A DNA stretch of 64,000 nucleotides from Meconema thalassinum (taxonomy: Eukaryota > Arthropoda > Insecta > Orthoptera > Tettigoniidae), in assembly GCA_946902985.2 (NCBI GenBank), contig OX336395.1, positions 285,195,065 through 285,259,064 on the forward strand, written 5' to 3'. The notes under the pieces are model-generated. The model saw only the letters and a program-made list of their open reading frames with translations. It was not told the DNA's origin and ran no database searches. Below are positions 23,601 to 35,004 of this stretch, piece after piece. Position numbers and translations under genes: made by a program. Each line of letters starts with the position of its first letter. Positions within the stretch are counted from its first letter, which is position 1.

Positions 23601-25540
23601 TGTTATTATTATTATTATTACCCCTACATTATCATTAATAACTTGTGTTATTATTATGTACGTAAAATTGTTCGAATCTCGCTCTCTTTCTTACCCAAAT
23701 TACATGCCTCGCTCTGGGCTCCTTCCATCTTCTTCTGGGCTGAAATACACATACCCTAGCAAATAAATAAACATACACTCCTACCAGTGTATCCAACTTG
23801 TACGACTTGTGAACGTTATTTCTGCCAAGCATCTCAAGCTGAATCAACAGGCGCACGTCATCGCGTGCGCACATATCTAAGCAAAATAAATCTAACTTCA
23901 AAAATCAAACATTAACAAAATATTTACACAACTATGGTAATCCTAAGAATACACCCATAAACAATGACTTAGTATAATCAAAGATTAATACTCATCGTGA
24001 TTTCCCGTCAGCTGCCATCATTCCTTCAGCAGGGACCTTTCGCAGATCCTTTCCATGGGTTTTACATCATCTCACAATCACACCTCATCTCTGAATACAT
24101 TATTACACTGATTAATTCTTCATCATAATTACGCTGGGTTTCACTCGTTTTCCTTCACAAACTATTATTGACACTTTCATAAGGTTATCACGTACTAGTA
24201 CCCTAATAAACACGCAATTTATTATTATATACGCTTTTATACACTTTTGCAGGGATTGCGCAATAAAACCACACGTATTCCTATCTCACTAATTCTTCCT
24301 TCACGATGCCGTGGGTTGACCGATTCTACGCGTATTTCCCTCTGAATGGTGAGCTCGCAGATGACGTCCCGGTTCCACTGGACTCCAGTTCGGACCTTGA
24401 TTGACCTTCCACGTGTTTCTCACTTCTGCGACTGCTAACACCGTCTCTGCACTTGGCGTGGAAAGACTGCTATATAAATTTGAGCGAATATATTGCTTTC
24501 CCGCATGTGAATACTTTGTTTAACACAATTTATGTCTCTTTAAATACTGTTCCCTTGTACTTCACCAACTGTGGTGCAATATTACTGAGCTTGGTGTGCA
24601 CCCACTGCTATCTGTTCATGGCTACGCAGCGACCCTTTTCGCTCACTGACTGCAACCAACCAACTAGCAAACTGGACTCTGACTCACTGCGTAACTACGC
24701 AAAACTACTCTCGCAAAACTACCCCACGCGAACTGACCACGCGAACTCCTCGGAACTACTGCCGCGGCCACGAGAGTGCGGGAATATATCCTCAACATGG
24801 CGGCACTCAACACAAATCTTTCTACTCTGTCGAGAGCTCTTCTTTCAGACCTTTCACCACATTCACACTATTTGCAAATTATTATTGATAATAGGGCCGT
24901 ATTATTTTCATATTGTCACCGACATTCGATCCTGGCTTCCACAAATATGCATCTTGCGTCCCCTGGCACTATTTCTGACGACATGGACGCTATCCCTACC
25001 AGGGCAACCAAACTCTCCACCCCAGACAGTTCGCGTAAGGAACTAATTTCTTTGATCATCGATTTATCGATATCATGATGATCTATTCAGTTTGATGACT
25101 TGGCGAAAAATCTTAGGAATATTACATGCTTAGTGACGTTAAGGGTTCGACCCTGGGTATTGTCGTATCGTCACAATTAATTTATTTAGTGATTTCGGGG
25201 CGGGGCTTTGCTAACCTACGGCGTACTGTAGAACATACCAGAAAAAATTATTGAGGTCAGCTTCCCAAGAAGTCCTTGAAATGTTGCACCTGCTCTGGTC
25301 GATGCGTAGCATAGAAACATGTTCTAGACTTCGCTTTGTTGGCAAACTTTGGGCAATACGTCGCTGGTACTGCCTGCGACGTGCATGAGCTCGACTTGTA
25401 ACATAGATCGGGCGCTTGCCATGATTAAATAATATGCAATCCGGTTTCCTTCTCTTCTGTAATTTGAAGCCCATTTAAACGATATACACTTTGCATGACC
25501 GAGAACCATGCGAACTTAGCCTAGGTCCTATAGGATAAGG
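20680..25540. other. Unassigned A+T-rich block inside the Helitron
   Basis: Helitron coding fades at about 20990 and resumes near 25560. Between lies mostly noncoding A+T-rich DNA with dense TCAAATTAATT-type words (21170-21600). Two trinucleotide tracts are present: (ATT)n near 22530-22556, and a palindromic (AAT)n(ATT)n tract at about 22648-22697. A polyadenylation-like TTTATT complement sits near 21160. An open frame at 24453-25046 (197 codons) has no recognisable domain, looks compositionally odd (many His, Tyr, Cys, Leu), and I do not call it a gene. I could not find paired ends, LTRs or target duplications. Confidence 0.45.
22648..22697. repeat. Palindromic (AAT)n(ATT)n microsatellite
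   Basis: About eight ATA/AAT repeats switch directly into about eight ATT repeats, so the tract is self-complementary and could extrude as a hairpin. A plain (ATT)n tract lies about 120 bases upstream. The flanks of the two tracts (GACGCTAGGTCATG against GACGCTAAGTCACG) are also similar, which suggests a duplicated unit. Confidence 0.7.
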
Positions 25541-25563
25541 GCGCAGTACAAAACAGCAATGAA

Positions 25564-26760
25564 AGGATGAGTGATGCATATTTCATTGACGGTCCAGGGG
25601 GCACCGAGAAAACATTTCTTTACCAATGCTTGATTCATATTTGCACAAATTTGGGGTTAAATGTAGTTTCTGTTGCATGGACTGGTATTGCAGCAATGTT
25701 ACGACCTCAAGGGCGCACTGTACACAGCTAGTTCAAGTTACCTCTACATTTACATGAAAGTTCTGTATCAGCAATAAAAGTTAACAGCAAGGAAGCTTTT
25801 TATATCCGTTCAGCAAAACTTATCATTTGGAATGAAGACCCTATGGCTAATAAGCACGCATTGATGTGTGTAAATCGGTTGCTCAAGGACATCATGAATA
25901 ACGACGTGCCTTTCGGAGGAAAAATTATCATATTAGGTGGAGATTTTAGGCAGGTATTGCCTGTTGTGCCTCACGCATCTAAAGCAGCATCAGTCCAAAT
26001 GTCAGTAAGGTTCTCTCCTCTGTAGCCATTAATCAAAATTTTTAAACTCAACAAAAATATGCGAGCGGATACAGATCAACGTGTCTTTGCAAACTTCTTC
26101 ATACAAATTGGTAACGGTGAATACCCTCACGTCGATGGAGAAAATTGAGAATTAGTCCCACGCTGAAAAATATTTCACGCTTTTCAATAATAGCGATTTT
26201 AGCACCTAATAATGAACATTGTAAAGAATTCAATGACAAAGTTTTAGACCTAATCCCAGGATCATCGAGAACTTACATCAGTGTGAATAATTTGATTACT
26301 GAAGATGAGAGTGAACTTCTACAATTCCCAATAGAATTTTTAGACAGCATAGGCATAAGTGGATTGCCACCTAATATCCTTCGACTAAAAGAAGGCTCAA
26401 TTGTGATTTTGTTGAGAAATATTAATAATACCCAAGGTCTGTTGAACGGTACTAGACTGTTGGTTTGGAAGATGCATGGCAATTGCTTACACCTGGAAAT
26501 TACTACTGGCGTAAATGTTGGAAACAATGTCCTACTCCCTCGCCTTGACCTTACGCCATCAGATACTTCTATGCCATTTTCCTTCAAAAAGAGGCAGTTT
26601 CTAGTACGTTTGGCATTTTGTATAACTATCAATAAAGCTCAAGGTCAAACACTAGATCAAGTAGGCATTTATTTACCTCAACCGGTGTTTAGCCATGGAC
26701 AACATTACTGTATGCCGCACTATCGCGAGCAAAATCTTTTCATGACGTCAAAGTTCAAAT
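25564..26760 (+). pseudogene. Helitron Pif1-type helicase
   Basis: The helicase would unwind DNA during rolling-circle transposition. Motif I reads GPGGTEKT at about 25590, where the usual glycine before lysine is glutamate. An in-frame TAG near 25730 breaks the frame. The frame 25843-26025 holds KIIILGGDFRQVLPVV, the DEAD-like/Pif1 motif III area. The frame 26145-26762 carries IGISGLPPNILRLKEGSIV, LLNGTRLLV and finally VRLAFCITINKAQGQTLDQV, the C-terminal Pif1 signature, in a still-open stretch of 205 codons. The sequence between 26025 and 26145 has lost the frame. Confidence 0.85.
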
Positions 26761-26856
26761 AGAACCAAAAGGCAAGCGAACGGCAAATGTCGAATGGAAG
26801 GAAGTACTATTCGAATTTTGAAACGAATGTTGCGGAGGAGCACAGACCTCAGCTAA

Positions 26857-28440
26857 CGGGGCACAGATTAAATAACAATTATACAAGGACGTCAGCATCG
26901 CTAATACGATAACTATCCTGTGGTAATGGTAAAAAAAATACTATTGTCCTACATCGGTGATTACTATCCTACATCCTGTTATTTCATTCCCTCAGTTCTA
27001 CAACAAAGATATACTCAATCAAATGTACAGCTTAATACATATTAATTCCATCTGTGTGAGTTATCTTTTCATTTCTCATCAATCGCCTTTACTTACTATT
27101 CTATCTATAGGGGTGGAGGCGATAGCTGTCTTTACAGAGATGTGCAAATTATTAGATTCGATGTCAGTTTTCCAAAAATTGCATTTTTACTTTTCATGGT
27201 TTAATGCACTAAGTATGTTTACAAGGCGATGAAATTACTTCAAATGTTTAACCAAGACTCCTAAATATATTTTCATTTAAGAAACTCTAATTAAAATGAT
27301 TTTTAGAATTTCCACTAACAGAGGAGCCTTACAAATGCAAAATGCCACACGTTTCGTTTTTATTACTTCACTCTACTTTACGTGTGAATTTAGAGCGGAG
27401 GGATTTGGGGTCTTTTAACTGAAGAACGCTATTGAACTATTCAAAGACTCATGAACTATGCATTGAAATCACCTGACTTGAATTCTATAGTCAATGAAAA
27501 ATTGAAAATGGACCCAGCTCAGATATCCCACGGAATCCAATAATTTGAAAGTTTCCAGACGCAATTCCTTATGGGAAAAGGTGTAATTCCATGGGAGAGA
27601 AAACACTACTTAGTAGGACAACAAAAGAAGTTGGTCAATAAAGTGATTTTGAATAAAAGTAATTACGACTAATTAAAATTATTTATTTAATTCTATTAAC
27701 TTGCACACCTCTATATGTAAACCAAGAGTTACATCTCTAAATTCAAATATAAGAGACCCATCTTTTATTTTAAATTTATACCATTGTTCATAAGTAGACA
27801 AAACACCAAATTGTACCGCTGTAGCCTTAAATTGTGTGGATATATCTACTTAGTATAAAACAAAGTTCCCAATTCTTGGATATAACGGGTAATCTCGAGA
27901 GCAACTTGATGGATTTTGATGCGGTTTTCACCATTCTGTAAAGGATTTCTCGATGAAGGATTAGGTAGAATAACATTTATTTATGACCAAAAGAAGCCGA
28001 GTATTTACGATTTCAGTGAATTGAGTTTAAGAAAAACCTAACGTCAATGTGTCTTTAAAAAAAATTCTCTGAGAATTGTTCAGCATGAAAAGTTCTGCAT
28101 GAAAGTCCGCGACAGCTCCCACATCGACCACTGTAAGTGTTTTTACGTTTTCATTTCTTCCTGCAATCTCCATTCAATGGAAATTTAAATTACTTGCTTC
28201 AGAGTGAGTTTACGAGCTTGCGAGCGACCTATCACCCTAGCTTCAGCCAGCATCAAACTGCCGAGTCGTGTCGAGTTAATTCTTCAGAGAAGAGTATAGC
28301 TTATGTGTTTGGAGTTAGCTGTTCACCTCGGCCTGACGTACGTGCGTATTTTAAGCTTACGCAGGGTAAATAGTGGGACGCACACACAGAGGACAGGCAG
28401 ACACCCACAGATTTGATCTCATAAGTCTACTTCATCATTT
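26857..28440. other. No gene seen
   Basis: A+T-rich sequence between two Helitron ends. No frame shows recognisable motifs. I did not find the 5' end of the second Helitron here, although it should lie in or before this region. Confidence 0.4.
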
Positions 28441-28566
28441 ACCCAAAAGCGACGGTACCGTAAATGTCTGTTCAGGTCACTAGCATGAAGACATGCAAAT
28501 GTAATATGGACAGAAGTGCTGTAGGATTGTTGAAGTGAATGCTGCGGAGCAGCACGGGTCTTCTAG
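28441..28566 (+). mobile_element. 3' end of a second, deleted Helitron
   Basis: The end reads GCTGCGGAGCAGC (a perfect 5-bp-stem hairpin), then ACGGGTCTTCTAG followed by T, a textbook Helitron 3' terminus. Just upstream, AAATGTCTGTTCAGGTCACT at about 28462 matches the OTU-coding AATTGTCTGTTCAGGTCATT of the larger Helitron (18890). About 30 bases later the sequence matches the end of its helicase region (AAATGT...GAATGCTGCGG). So the copy is an OTU fragment fused directly to the 3' end, a non-autonomous deletion derivative. Confidence 0.8.
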
Positions 28567-28679
28567 TAAAATTTAAAATAACCCACAAGAAATACTGTGA
28601 CTTCCCATTAAGCTGCCAATGTATCATCCTAGTTCCCCATAGGACTCATCAATTGCCATGACACACCTCACCACGACAC

Positions 28680-29569
28680 TGACCAGTACTTAAATAACAT
28701 TGATCACCTAAAGTTTGTTAGTGGCACTACGTGGGGGACTGACCGTGCGGTGCTGCAACGGTTCTAACAAGCCGTCGTCCTGTCCCGGCTAGACTATGGT
28801 TCTGTGGCATACGGTTCAGCAACCTTGAAAATGCTGGACAGTATCCACCATATTGGCGTTGGGCTGGCTACCGGTGCCTTCCGGACCAGCCCGATACCCA
28901 GCCTACTCGCCGAATCGGGTGTTCCACCTCTAAATTATAGACGCCAACATATGCTTTTAGCATAATGCTTCCAATGTGCGTCAAATGCCGCAACATCCGA
29001 GCTATCGAGCTCTCTTCATTACCCAATACCACCAGCGGTACGCCAACCAGCCGGTTAGTATTGGACTCGATAGCTCGTGTACTGAAATATGAGTGGCTGT
29101 AGGTCCCTGTATGATCCGAACACCTAGCGAGGTGCCTCCGTGGCAAGTGCCACGTCCGGAAATTCGGTTAGATCCACACCGGGTCCTAATGTGAACACGG
29201 ATACCTCCGTTTATCGGAGGCAGTTCCACAGAACAGTTCACCAATTTCCGGACGCTGGTATTCTCTACACGGATGGTTTGAAGGTGGGTTGTGCTTACGT
29301 GCAAATACCAAGATCTCTTTGCCTGAGGCCTATAGTATTTTTACTGCGGAGCTGGTTGCCATCTATGAAGTTCTGCAGTTTGCACTACAGGGTGGACAAA
29401 TCCACTTTCTCGTGTGAGTTTTGCTACACGTTTCCCGCAACAGCCCTAGTGCAGCGAATCCATGACCTGCTAGCCAGGTTGTGCAGCGCTGACACTCGAA
29501 TCACCTTTCTGTGGCTTCCAAACCACTTGGGAATTGCGGGAAATAAGTTAGCGGATCAAGATGCAAAAG
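28680..29569 (+). pseudogene. Jockey/R1-type LINE, RT C-terminus and RNase H (left half)
   Basis: Plus-strand frames give VVLSRLDYGSVAYGSA, then IHHIGVGLATGAFRTSPIPS and GVPPLNYRRQ, the region after the reverse transcriptase in Jockey/R1-like LINEs. Remnants of RNase H follow (FTAELVAIYEVLQFAL near 29340, then FLWLPNHLGIAGNKLADQDA, where the G-N-x-x-A-D motif is visible). Several stops and frame changes are present. Coding is cut at 29569 by the Polinton inverted repeat and picks up again beyond its right end at about 48310. Confidence 0.85.
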
Positions 29570-31290
29570 CTCCCGAATCCGTGGTCGGAGATTCACGAAT
29601 GAGGTGTCGTTGGACTCGAGCTGACGGGGGCTTTGCTATGGACCACTTGTTATATTTTTGAATTTTCTTTGAAAATTTTTGTTTTCTAAAGTAGGTGATA
29701 GTTTGAAAACCAAACATGATAGAATTTTGTGCCGTAGCTTAAACGAACGGTTTCTATGTCCTTTATTTTTTTTTATAATAAAACGTTTTTATTTTTAATT
29801 TTTTTTTGAAAAAAGTTCAATTTTGAAATTTTTATATTTTGGAAACTAATGAATTTACAAAACAATTTGTTTGACATAAATGAATGGTCCTGACCCCCTT
29901 TACCCCCAAAATAAATTTCAAGTCTCTAGCACTAAAACTGTGCAGTAGTGTGAACTGGAGAGTTCTACTACCCCCCCCCCCCCCTTCTTTCATATAAACT
30001 TTGGAAGATATCTCCCGAACGCGTGGTCGGATTTTAACGAACGAGGTATTGTTGGCGTTGGGATGACGTTGTCTTGGCTAAGCATGAGTGTTGGTATTTT
30101 TAAAAAATATTGAAAATTGTTGTTTTTTGGATAGGTGCTATTTTGGAAGTGGTGAATTTTGGGAAAAAGTTTGTTTGACGTTAATGAAAGGTGGGTATGT
30201 CCTCTAGGCGGACAGCAAGTTTCAAGGGTGTAGGAGGAAAAACAAAATGAAAGCCTACTTTCTCGCGAACATTGGTGATCATTGGCGAACGGATGGTCGG
30301 ATTTTAACAAATGAGGTGTCGTTGGACTCGAGCAGACGTCCTCTTTCCTATAGACCACTCGTTATATTCTTCAAAATTTGAAGCATTTTGTTTTTAAAAG
30401 TAGGCGATAGTTTGAAAACCAAACATGATAGAATGTTGTGCCATAGTTCAAACCAATGGTCTCTATGACCTCTATTTTTTATAATAAAACTTTTAATTTT
30501 TCATGTTTTTTGTAAACACTTAAATTTTTATTTTTTTATTTTGGAAACTAATACGTTGACAAATAAGTTTGTTTGGCATAAATGAAAGATCCCTACCCCG
30601 TCTACCATGAAAATAAATGTCAAGTCTCTAGGACTAAAAAACTAGGCTTTTTTTTTAATAAAAGCGTGTTTGTAGACAGAGAGCCGGTAGCGCTTGACGT
30701 ATGTTACAACGAGGCTATGAATGGCCATGCTGGATATGGGAAATGGCTATTTCGACGGGGCGATGAATGGCAAAACGAGGGGTCGCTTTTCGATATTTTT
30801 TTCCTATGACAGATGAATGAAGGCGAATATTTTCAAAAATCCCACATGACGATCGTTAAAACATGTTGGTAAACACTGACCAGTAACCAGACAAAATTCA
30901 TAATGGTATGAGGGGAAGTTGTTAACAACAGAACTTGTTTTTTTCTCTATATTTGACTGACAGTCAGAATGGGAAAACAGAATATCTGCTCAAGAGGCCA
31001 TCTTGGAGCATGGCTAGTTGGCTAAGAGAATGGAATGTGGGTGAGAGCTGACAACATTGGTGTAAAATGATAACAGGTTGGTACAATGTGGCAACTCTGT
31101 AAAAAGGTGATAACGGCTAGCCAGGAGAGCTGAGCAGTAGCAGCAGGCAGGGGCCCCGCAGAGAGGAAAGGGGGAAGAGAGAGAGGGGAAAGGAGGGAAA
31201 CCTCTACAGAACAGGAAATCACGTGACTACTGCAGAGTGGTGAGGGGGCGGGGCTAGAGAGCCGGGGGAGAGGTGAGGGGAGGAGTGGGA
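29570..31290 (+). repeat. Polinton left terminal inverted repeat
   Basis: The region is the inverted copy of about 46620-48270. Matches include TTTGAAAACCAAACATGATA (29702; complement near 48139-48158), GACTCGAGCAGACGTCCTCT and CTCAGCTCTCCTGGCTAGCC complement near 31120. Identity is about nine in ten by eye. The outer kilobase is itself made of repeated units that start CTCCCGAAnnCGTGGTCGG (29570 and 30010) or GGATGGTCGGATTTTAAC (30291). A poly-C run sits at about 29971-29984. Confidence 0.88.
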
Positions 31291-31460
31291 GAACCCATGA
31301 CAGCCAATAGCTGAACGAGTTGTATGTCAACATGGAGTCAAGGAGTGAGACGCAGGTGTGGAGAGAGAAAGAGAAACATATATCGACATGCACGAAGCGC
31401 GGAGCGATGTACACAGGGCTCTCGTACTACATAATTCAATAAATAAAAAAGTGCAGATGT

Positions 31461-32345
31461 TCACACAACATGTAATTTATTGATCCAAAAATTAAACGTT
31501 GAGTTAAATCCTAACCATTTGACATATAGTTTATTTCCTTTTTGCTTCAACACTTTTTCCACGAGGTAATGTTTCGGAAATGCTGTTTTTTGAAGTTTTT
31601 GGAGATAAAATCTTCCTTTTATGGGTTGATGGTTGAGGTATTGGAGTAAATAGGTGACTGGACTGTCCAAGTTGACTTGACGAATTCGAAATAGTTCAGT
31701 CCCCCACGGAGGCGTGTAGCCCTTATTGAAGGCAGACTTAAATTTGCTCACACGAACAAAATCTCCAATTTTCAGTCGGTGACGTTTAGGATCTGCTGTT
31801 TTTATGGGGTTAAACAGTTTATCCAGTCGCTGAATATTTTTGGTTACGAGAGATGGCTTGGTCCGAATGGTTCTATATTTGCTGTCATTGTAACGTTACA
31901 CTAGCTCAGGTAACATGTCCAACCAGCGATAAGTGCCCTGAGCGGTAAACGCTTTCCACATATGGGTTTTCAATGTTCGGTTAAACCGTTCGACCACGCT
32001 GGCTTTGAGATTGCTGTATGTGGTGTAATGGTGAATATCCTTAGATTTGAGAAAACTGGAGAAATCCTTGCTGATAAATTCTTTCCCTTGGTCGATTTGT
32101 AGCAACTGAGGTTGACGTTTGGAGTGTTGAATAATATGTTGAAAGGCCTTGGTGACCAGTGGACCATACTTGCGACGCACAGGTTCCACAAAGGCCATTT
32201 TAGAATACACATCAATGACGGGCGACATATAGCGTACACCGTCGTTAACGCCAGCTTAGGGTATCATTTCAACCAAATCACCCTGCCAAAGTTCATCCAC
32301 AACCCGTGAAATCACCTTGAGTCGTGGGTAGTGACGCCTAGCTGG
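31461..32345 (-). pseudogene. Polinton integrase (retroviral-type) with C-terminal chromodomain
   Basis: It would insert the linear element into chromosomes. On the coding strand, HELHRPARRHYPRLK leads into ELWQGDLVEMIP, which holds the first catalytic aspartate (frame ending 32256). The frame 32228-31896 continues with VIDVYSKMAFVEPV, LLQIDQGKEFISKDF (second aspartate) and ASVVERFNRTLK (glutamate). After a stop near 31895 the frame 31751-31461 adds an SH3-like part and YLVEKVLKQKGNKLYVKWLG, a chromodomain-like module. The catalytic triad is therefore still visible, but split over three frames. An AATAAA on the coding strand overlaps the last codons (about 31478). Confidence 0.88.
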
Positions 32346-32388
32346 GCGATGCAACTCGTGAGCAATACCCATTTTAATGGGCGAGGGC

Positions 32389-33394
32389 TTAAACAATAAT
32401 TTTGGCATTTCGAAGTTCTTGTTCAATTTCCGGAATTTCCCAATCATGACCGGTATGGCCGGCTTGACGTGAAGCATGCAACAACTGTAGCCGCTGGACG
32501 AGCTTATTGGGATTGTGCCAGTAGGTAACATCCACAAGGGGTTTTAATGGTTTAAATGTCACTCCCAAAGCGGATGCTTTACGACGACCACTTTTAATGG
32601 TGGGAAACATTTTTGCAATGATGGTTTTATATTTTTCAGATATATTGGCATTCACTTGTTGAGCTGGATCATACTGTCTTTTATGGGCATGGGTGTTCAA
32701 TAAAATGGATTTATATTTGCCAAGGTCCTCTAACGTATAATCATGGGAAGAGGGGGTCCGAGAAAAGAGCAGCTTTAACAGTCCTGGTGTTAATTTATAG
32801 TTGAAGTTCTTAATGACAGCTTTAGTACGAGCAAATTTAATGGATGAATCCCCAATTTTAAAACTATCATCCTCATAGCGAACACCATACATGGTATCTG
32901 TGTTTCCAATAAATAGATCGGTGAAATAGGGTTCCAGTGTTGATCCATAATATTTTATTAAAATGGTTTTCAGTTGAGCTTTATTTTGAGGGGTGGCCAA
33001 GAGTTGTGAAAACGGAGACGATCTGGAAGGGCAAGGTGTTTCGACCATGGCCAAGGATTTCTTTTTTCTCAAAAACTCTGCAAGGGGTGCGGCCTTTTTT
33101 TTGAGGCGTAAACACTTATTCCTCCTCATCCTCAACTTCGCTAACACTAGTCAAATCTTCCTGTTCCTGTTCCTCAGGGTCCTCGTGCAGCGTCTGCGTG
33201 GCTTGTGAAATGGTGGGTAGCGTTTAAGATGGCTTGAAAGTGGGTTTCGACATGACTTTTAGCGGAGGTGCTAAATGTTGTTGAATAAACAAAGCATGAT
33301 TTGCACGTGATCGTTTCAATTGACGAAACTTTTGGCGAATAGTATTTTTTGCTCTAATAATATGCTTTTTCAATTGACTCTCTGCTAACGTCAT
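32389..33394 (-). pseudogene. Conserved Polinton protein upstream of integrase
   Basis: The frame 33147-32389 (252 codons) starts in a lysine/arginine-rich stretch and then reads GNTDTMYGVRYEDDSFKIG, KLTPGLLKLLFSRTPSSHDY and a C-terminal WHNPNKLVQRLQLLHASRQA followed by HTGHDWEIPEIEQELRN. I recognise this layout as a protein commonly encoded next to integrase in animal Polintons, of unknown function. A likely true start lies upstream at 33394 (MTLAESQLKKHIIRAK), in a different frame, with an acidic Glu-rich stretch between; a frameshift at about 33150-33240 separates them. The C-terminus overlaps the beginning of the integrase region in another frame. The basic start could bind DNA, but that is a guess. 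Confidence 0.65.
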
Positions 33395-33433
33395 GGTGTC
33401 TTGACAAATGACTTGAAATGGAATGAGTCGGGG

Positions 33434-34134
33434 GCTTAAATAGCAATCAAATGATCAAACCCTAAGCGATACCGTCCTTGGTTGAGTTCACTTTGTTTGT
33501 CAATCACTAAACAGGCATGACGTTGATTGTTCCAGCACTTTGCACACAATTCTGTAAACACTTAAAAGGTCATATCCGGATTCACCTGTTCATTATAAAT
33601 GTGATGACTGTTCCTCTCGTCCTGGCGAAATAAAACAATGACATTGGCATTGTCACGAATCAACAGTTTGAACATTTTAGAATACGTTTGTCTAAGATAG
33701 AAGCAATCGATTTGTTTGTGACGACCCATGCTGAAATAGCTTTGAATGATGCCTTGACGTTCGGTGGATACATCATCGAAAATCATGAGTGAATCGGGCT
33801 TTACCTCATTCGGTGAAATAACAATTTCTTGCTTGAAAAATGTGAAATAACCCATATTCTCTTTTTGTAATCCAGACAAGACTTGATCCAGAAACACCTA
33901 GAGGGGTTGGTAGAGAGATTTTGCAAAAATATAAATATTTTGAAAACGCAGACCATTGGGCGCTGTAATGAGAGTCAGCAAAAGAATTGTGTTTCCACAG
34001 CCGGAAGGCCACACAATGATGCAGCGAATGGAAGATGGAAACAGTGAACCATGGCGTTGTTCAAGTGATGTGGGACAGAGATGGGAAACCATGTCCCCCA
34101 CGGGGAATGACTCTTGCCGCTTAATAATCTTCAT
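33434..34134 (-). pseudogene. Polinton packaging ATPase (FtsK/HerA-type)
   Basis: In Polintons and related viruses this ATPase drives DNA into the capsid. The frame starts at 34134 (MKIIKRQESFPVG). A P-loop region follows, reading WPSGCGNTILLL, in which the invariant lysine of the Walker A motif is asparagine. A single in-frame TAG lies at 33898-33900, and the same frame runs on to 33562 with KPDSLMIFDDVS (Walker B, aspartates kept) and YFSMGRHKQIDCFYLRQTYS, the sensor-like region. C-terminal similarity (NQRHACLVIDK) continues in another frame to about 33434. The loss of the lysine alone would be expected to abolish ATP hydrolysis. Confidence 0.85.
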
Positions 34135-34226
34135 ATCAACTAAGGCTTAGAGAGGCTAGCAGGCTGTCTACATACAGGACATCGAGCCTTGTCATAGAAA
34201 CAGTTGACTCATACTACAGGTTAGCG

Positions 34227-34916
34227 ATGGATGTCTTTGGACGTGCGTTGATGGCTAAAGCTAGGTCTGTCCCCTTACATGATCCTAAACAAGAAACAGA
34301 TCCTGCTATTAAACGCTATGTGGTTAGGTCAGTAGTGCCACGCACTAAAAAGGGAGATTAGGACTTTAAGGGAAAGCGGTAAACACATTTAAAACATCTT
34401 CAAGTGTCTACAGACGTTACTACAAAAAAGTATGTGGATAACAAAGTGTATGAGTTTTATGACAAAGTGCCTCAGCTTACGGTGAATGGCTATAGCGCTA
34501 ATCACCATCGGATTATTCACGAGGAAGACCCACTAGACGAATACGCTGTTTGTACCAAGTGTTGTATGACCTATGAAATGAAAAGGCTTTACAAATTTAT
34601 CCCATCTGTATTTTTAGTGTATCTGACAAATGAAAAACCTGTGAATGACAGAAACCATTTACCGCTAGTCCATGAACAGCACTTGATCTATGTGCTTGCT
34701 TCGGGTTTAAGCCACTATCGATTATACTATGATGGTACCATTCACATCAAATACGCCATACCTGATGAGAACCATTTAAAAATACAGATAAACGATCATA
34801 GGATGTTGGTCCATAACCATGAAATGGTCAATGCAGGAGACGAATTATCCTTTCACCTCATGTTGACATGGGATGAAAAGCAAGCGGGAAAAACCATAAA
34901 CGATTTCCCACTTTAA
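34227..34916 (+). pseudogene. Polinton fibre-like protein
   Basis: The start at 34227 (ATGGATGTCTTTGGACG) gives MDVFGRALMAKAR; two stops follow within 170 bases, after which the frame 34404-34916 is open for 170 codons. It contains STDVTTKKYVDNKVYEFYDK, similar in kind to the DAATKQYVD-type repeats of the fibre gene at 62.5-64 kb, then a probable beta-rich region with HHRIIHEEDPLDEYAVC and a C-terminal HEMVNAGDELSFHLML. Proteins with such LxNPxxxxDAxxKxYV repeats in viruses form trimeric fibres that bind hosts. This assignment rests on repeat style, not on a full domain match. The gene lies divergently from the ATPase, 90 bases away, so both may share a promoter region. Confidence 0.55.
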
Positions 34917-35004
34917 GTGGAATTGGAATATACAGCCATGAAATAACAATCTGACGTTAGTTGTGATTTAAACTTTCTTGTGAAAGGTTGTTGGTCATTA
35001 TCAT

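Larger units (their letters stand above)
18046..26856 (+). mobile_element. Autonomous-type Helitron, decayed and interrupted
   Basis: The 5' end reads A|TCTTATATATTAAAATAG, the TC-start plus A+T-rich terminus usual for Helitrons, which insert between A and T. Coding remnants follow in order: OTU protease, helitron-like N-domain, HUH Rep, then Pif1-type helicase. The 3' end near 26830-26856 is a decayed hairpin region ending CTAA (TGCGGAGGAGCAC...CTAA), related to the intact CTAG end at 28566. About 4.5 kb of unrelated DNA separates Rep from the helicase. Confidence 0.8.

Noticed and set aside
24453..25046. A 197-codon open frame
   Set aside because: No recognisable domain, odd composition, located in noncoding A+T-rich DNA; length alone does not support a gene.
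31022..31414. 130-codon frame rich in Ser/Leu/Pro
   Set aside because: It lies in the Polinton inverted repeat and the purine-rich strand; the counterpart in the right repeat is not open, so it is not conserved.
32256..32537. A separate small gene overlapping integrase
   Set aside because: Its C-terminal part is the integrase N-terminal region; the rest is a shadow of the upstream gene in another frame.
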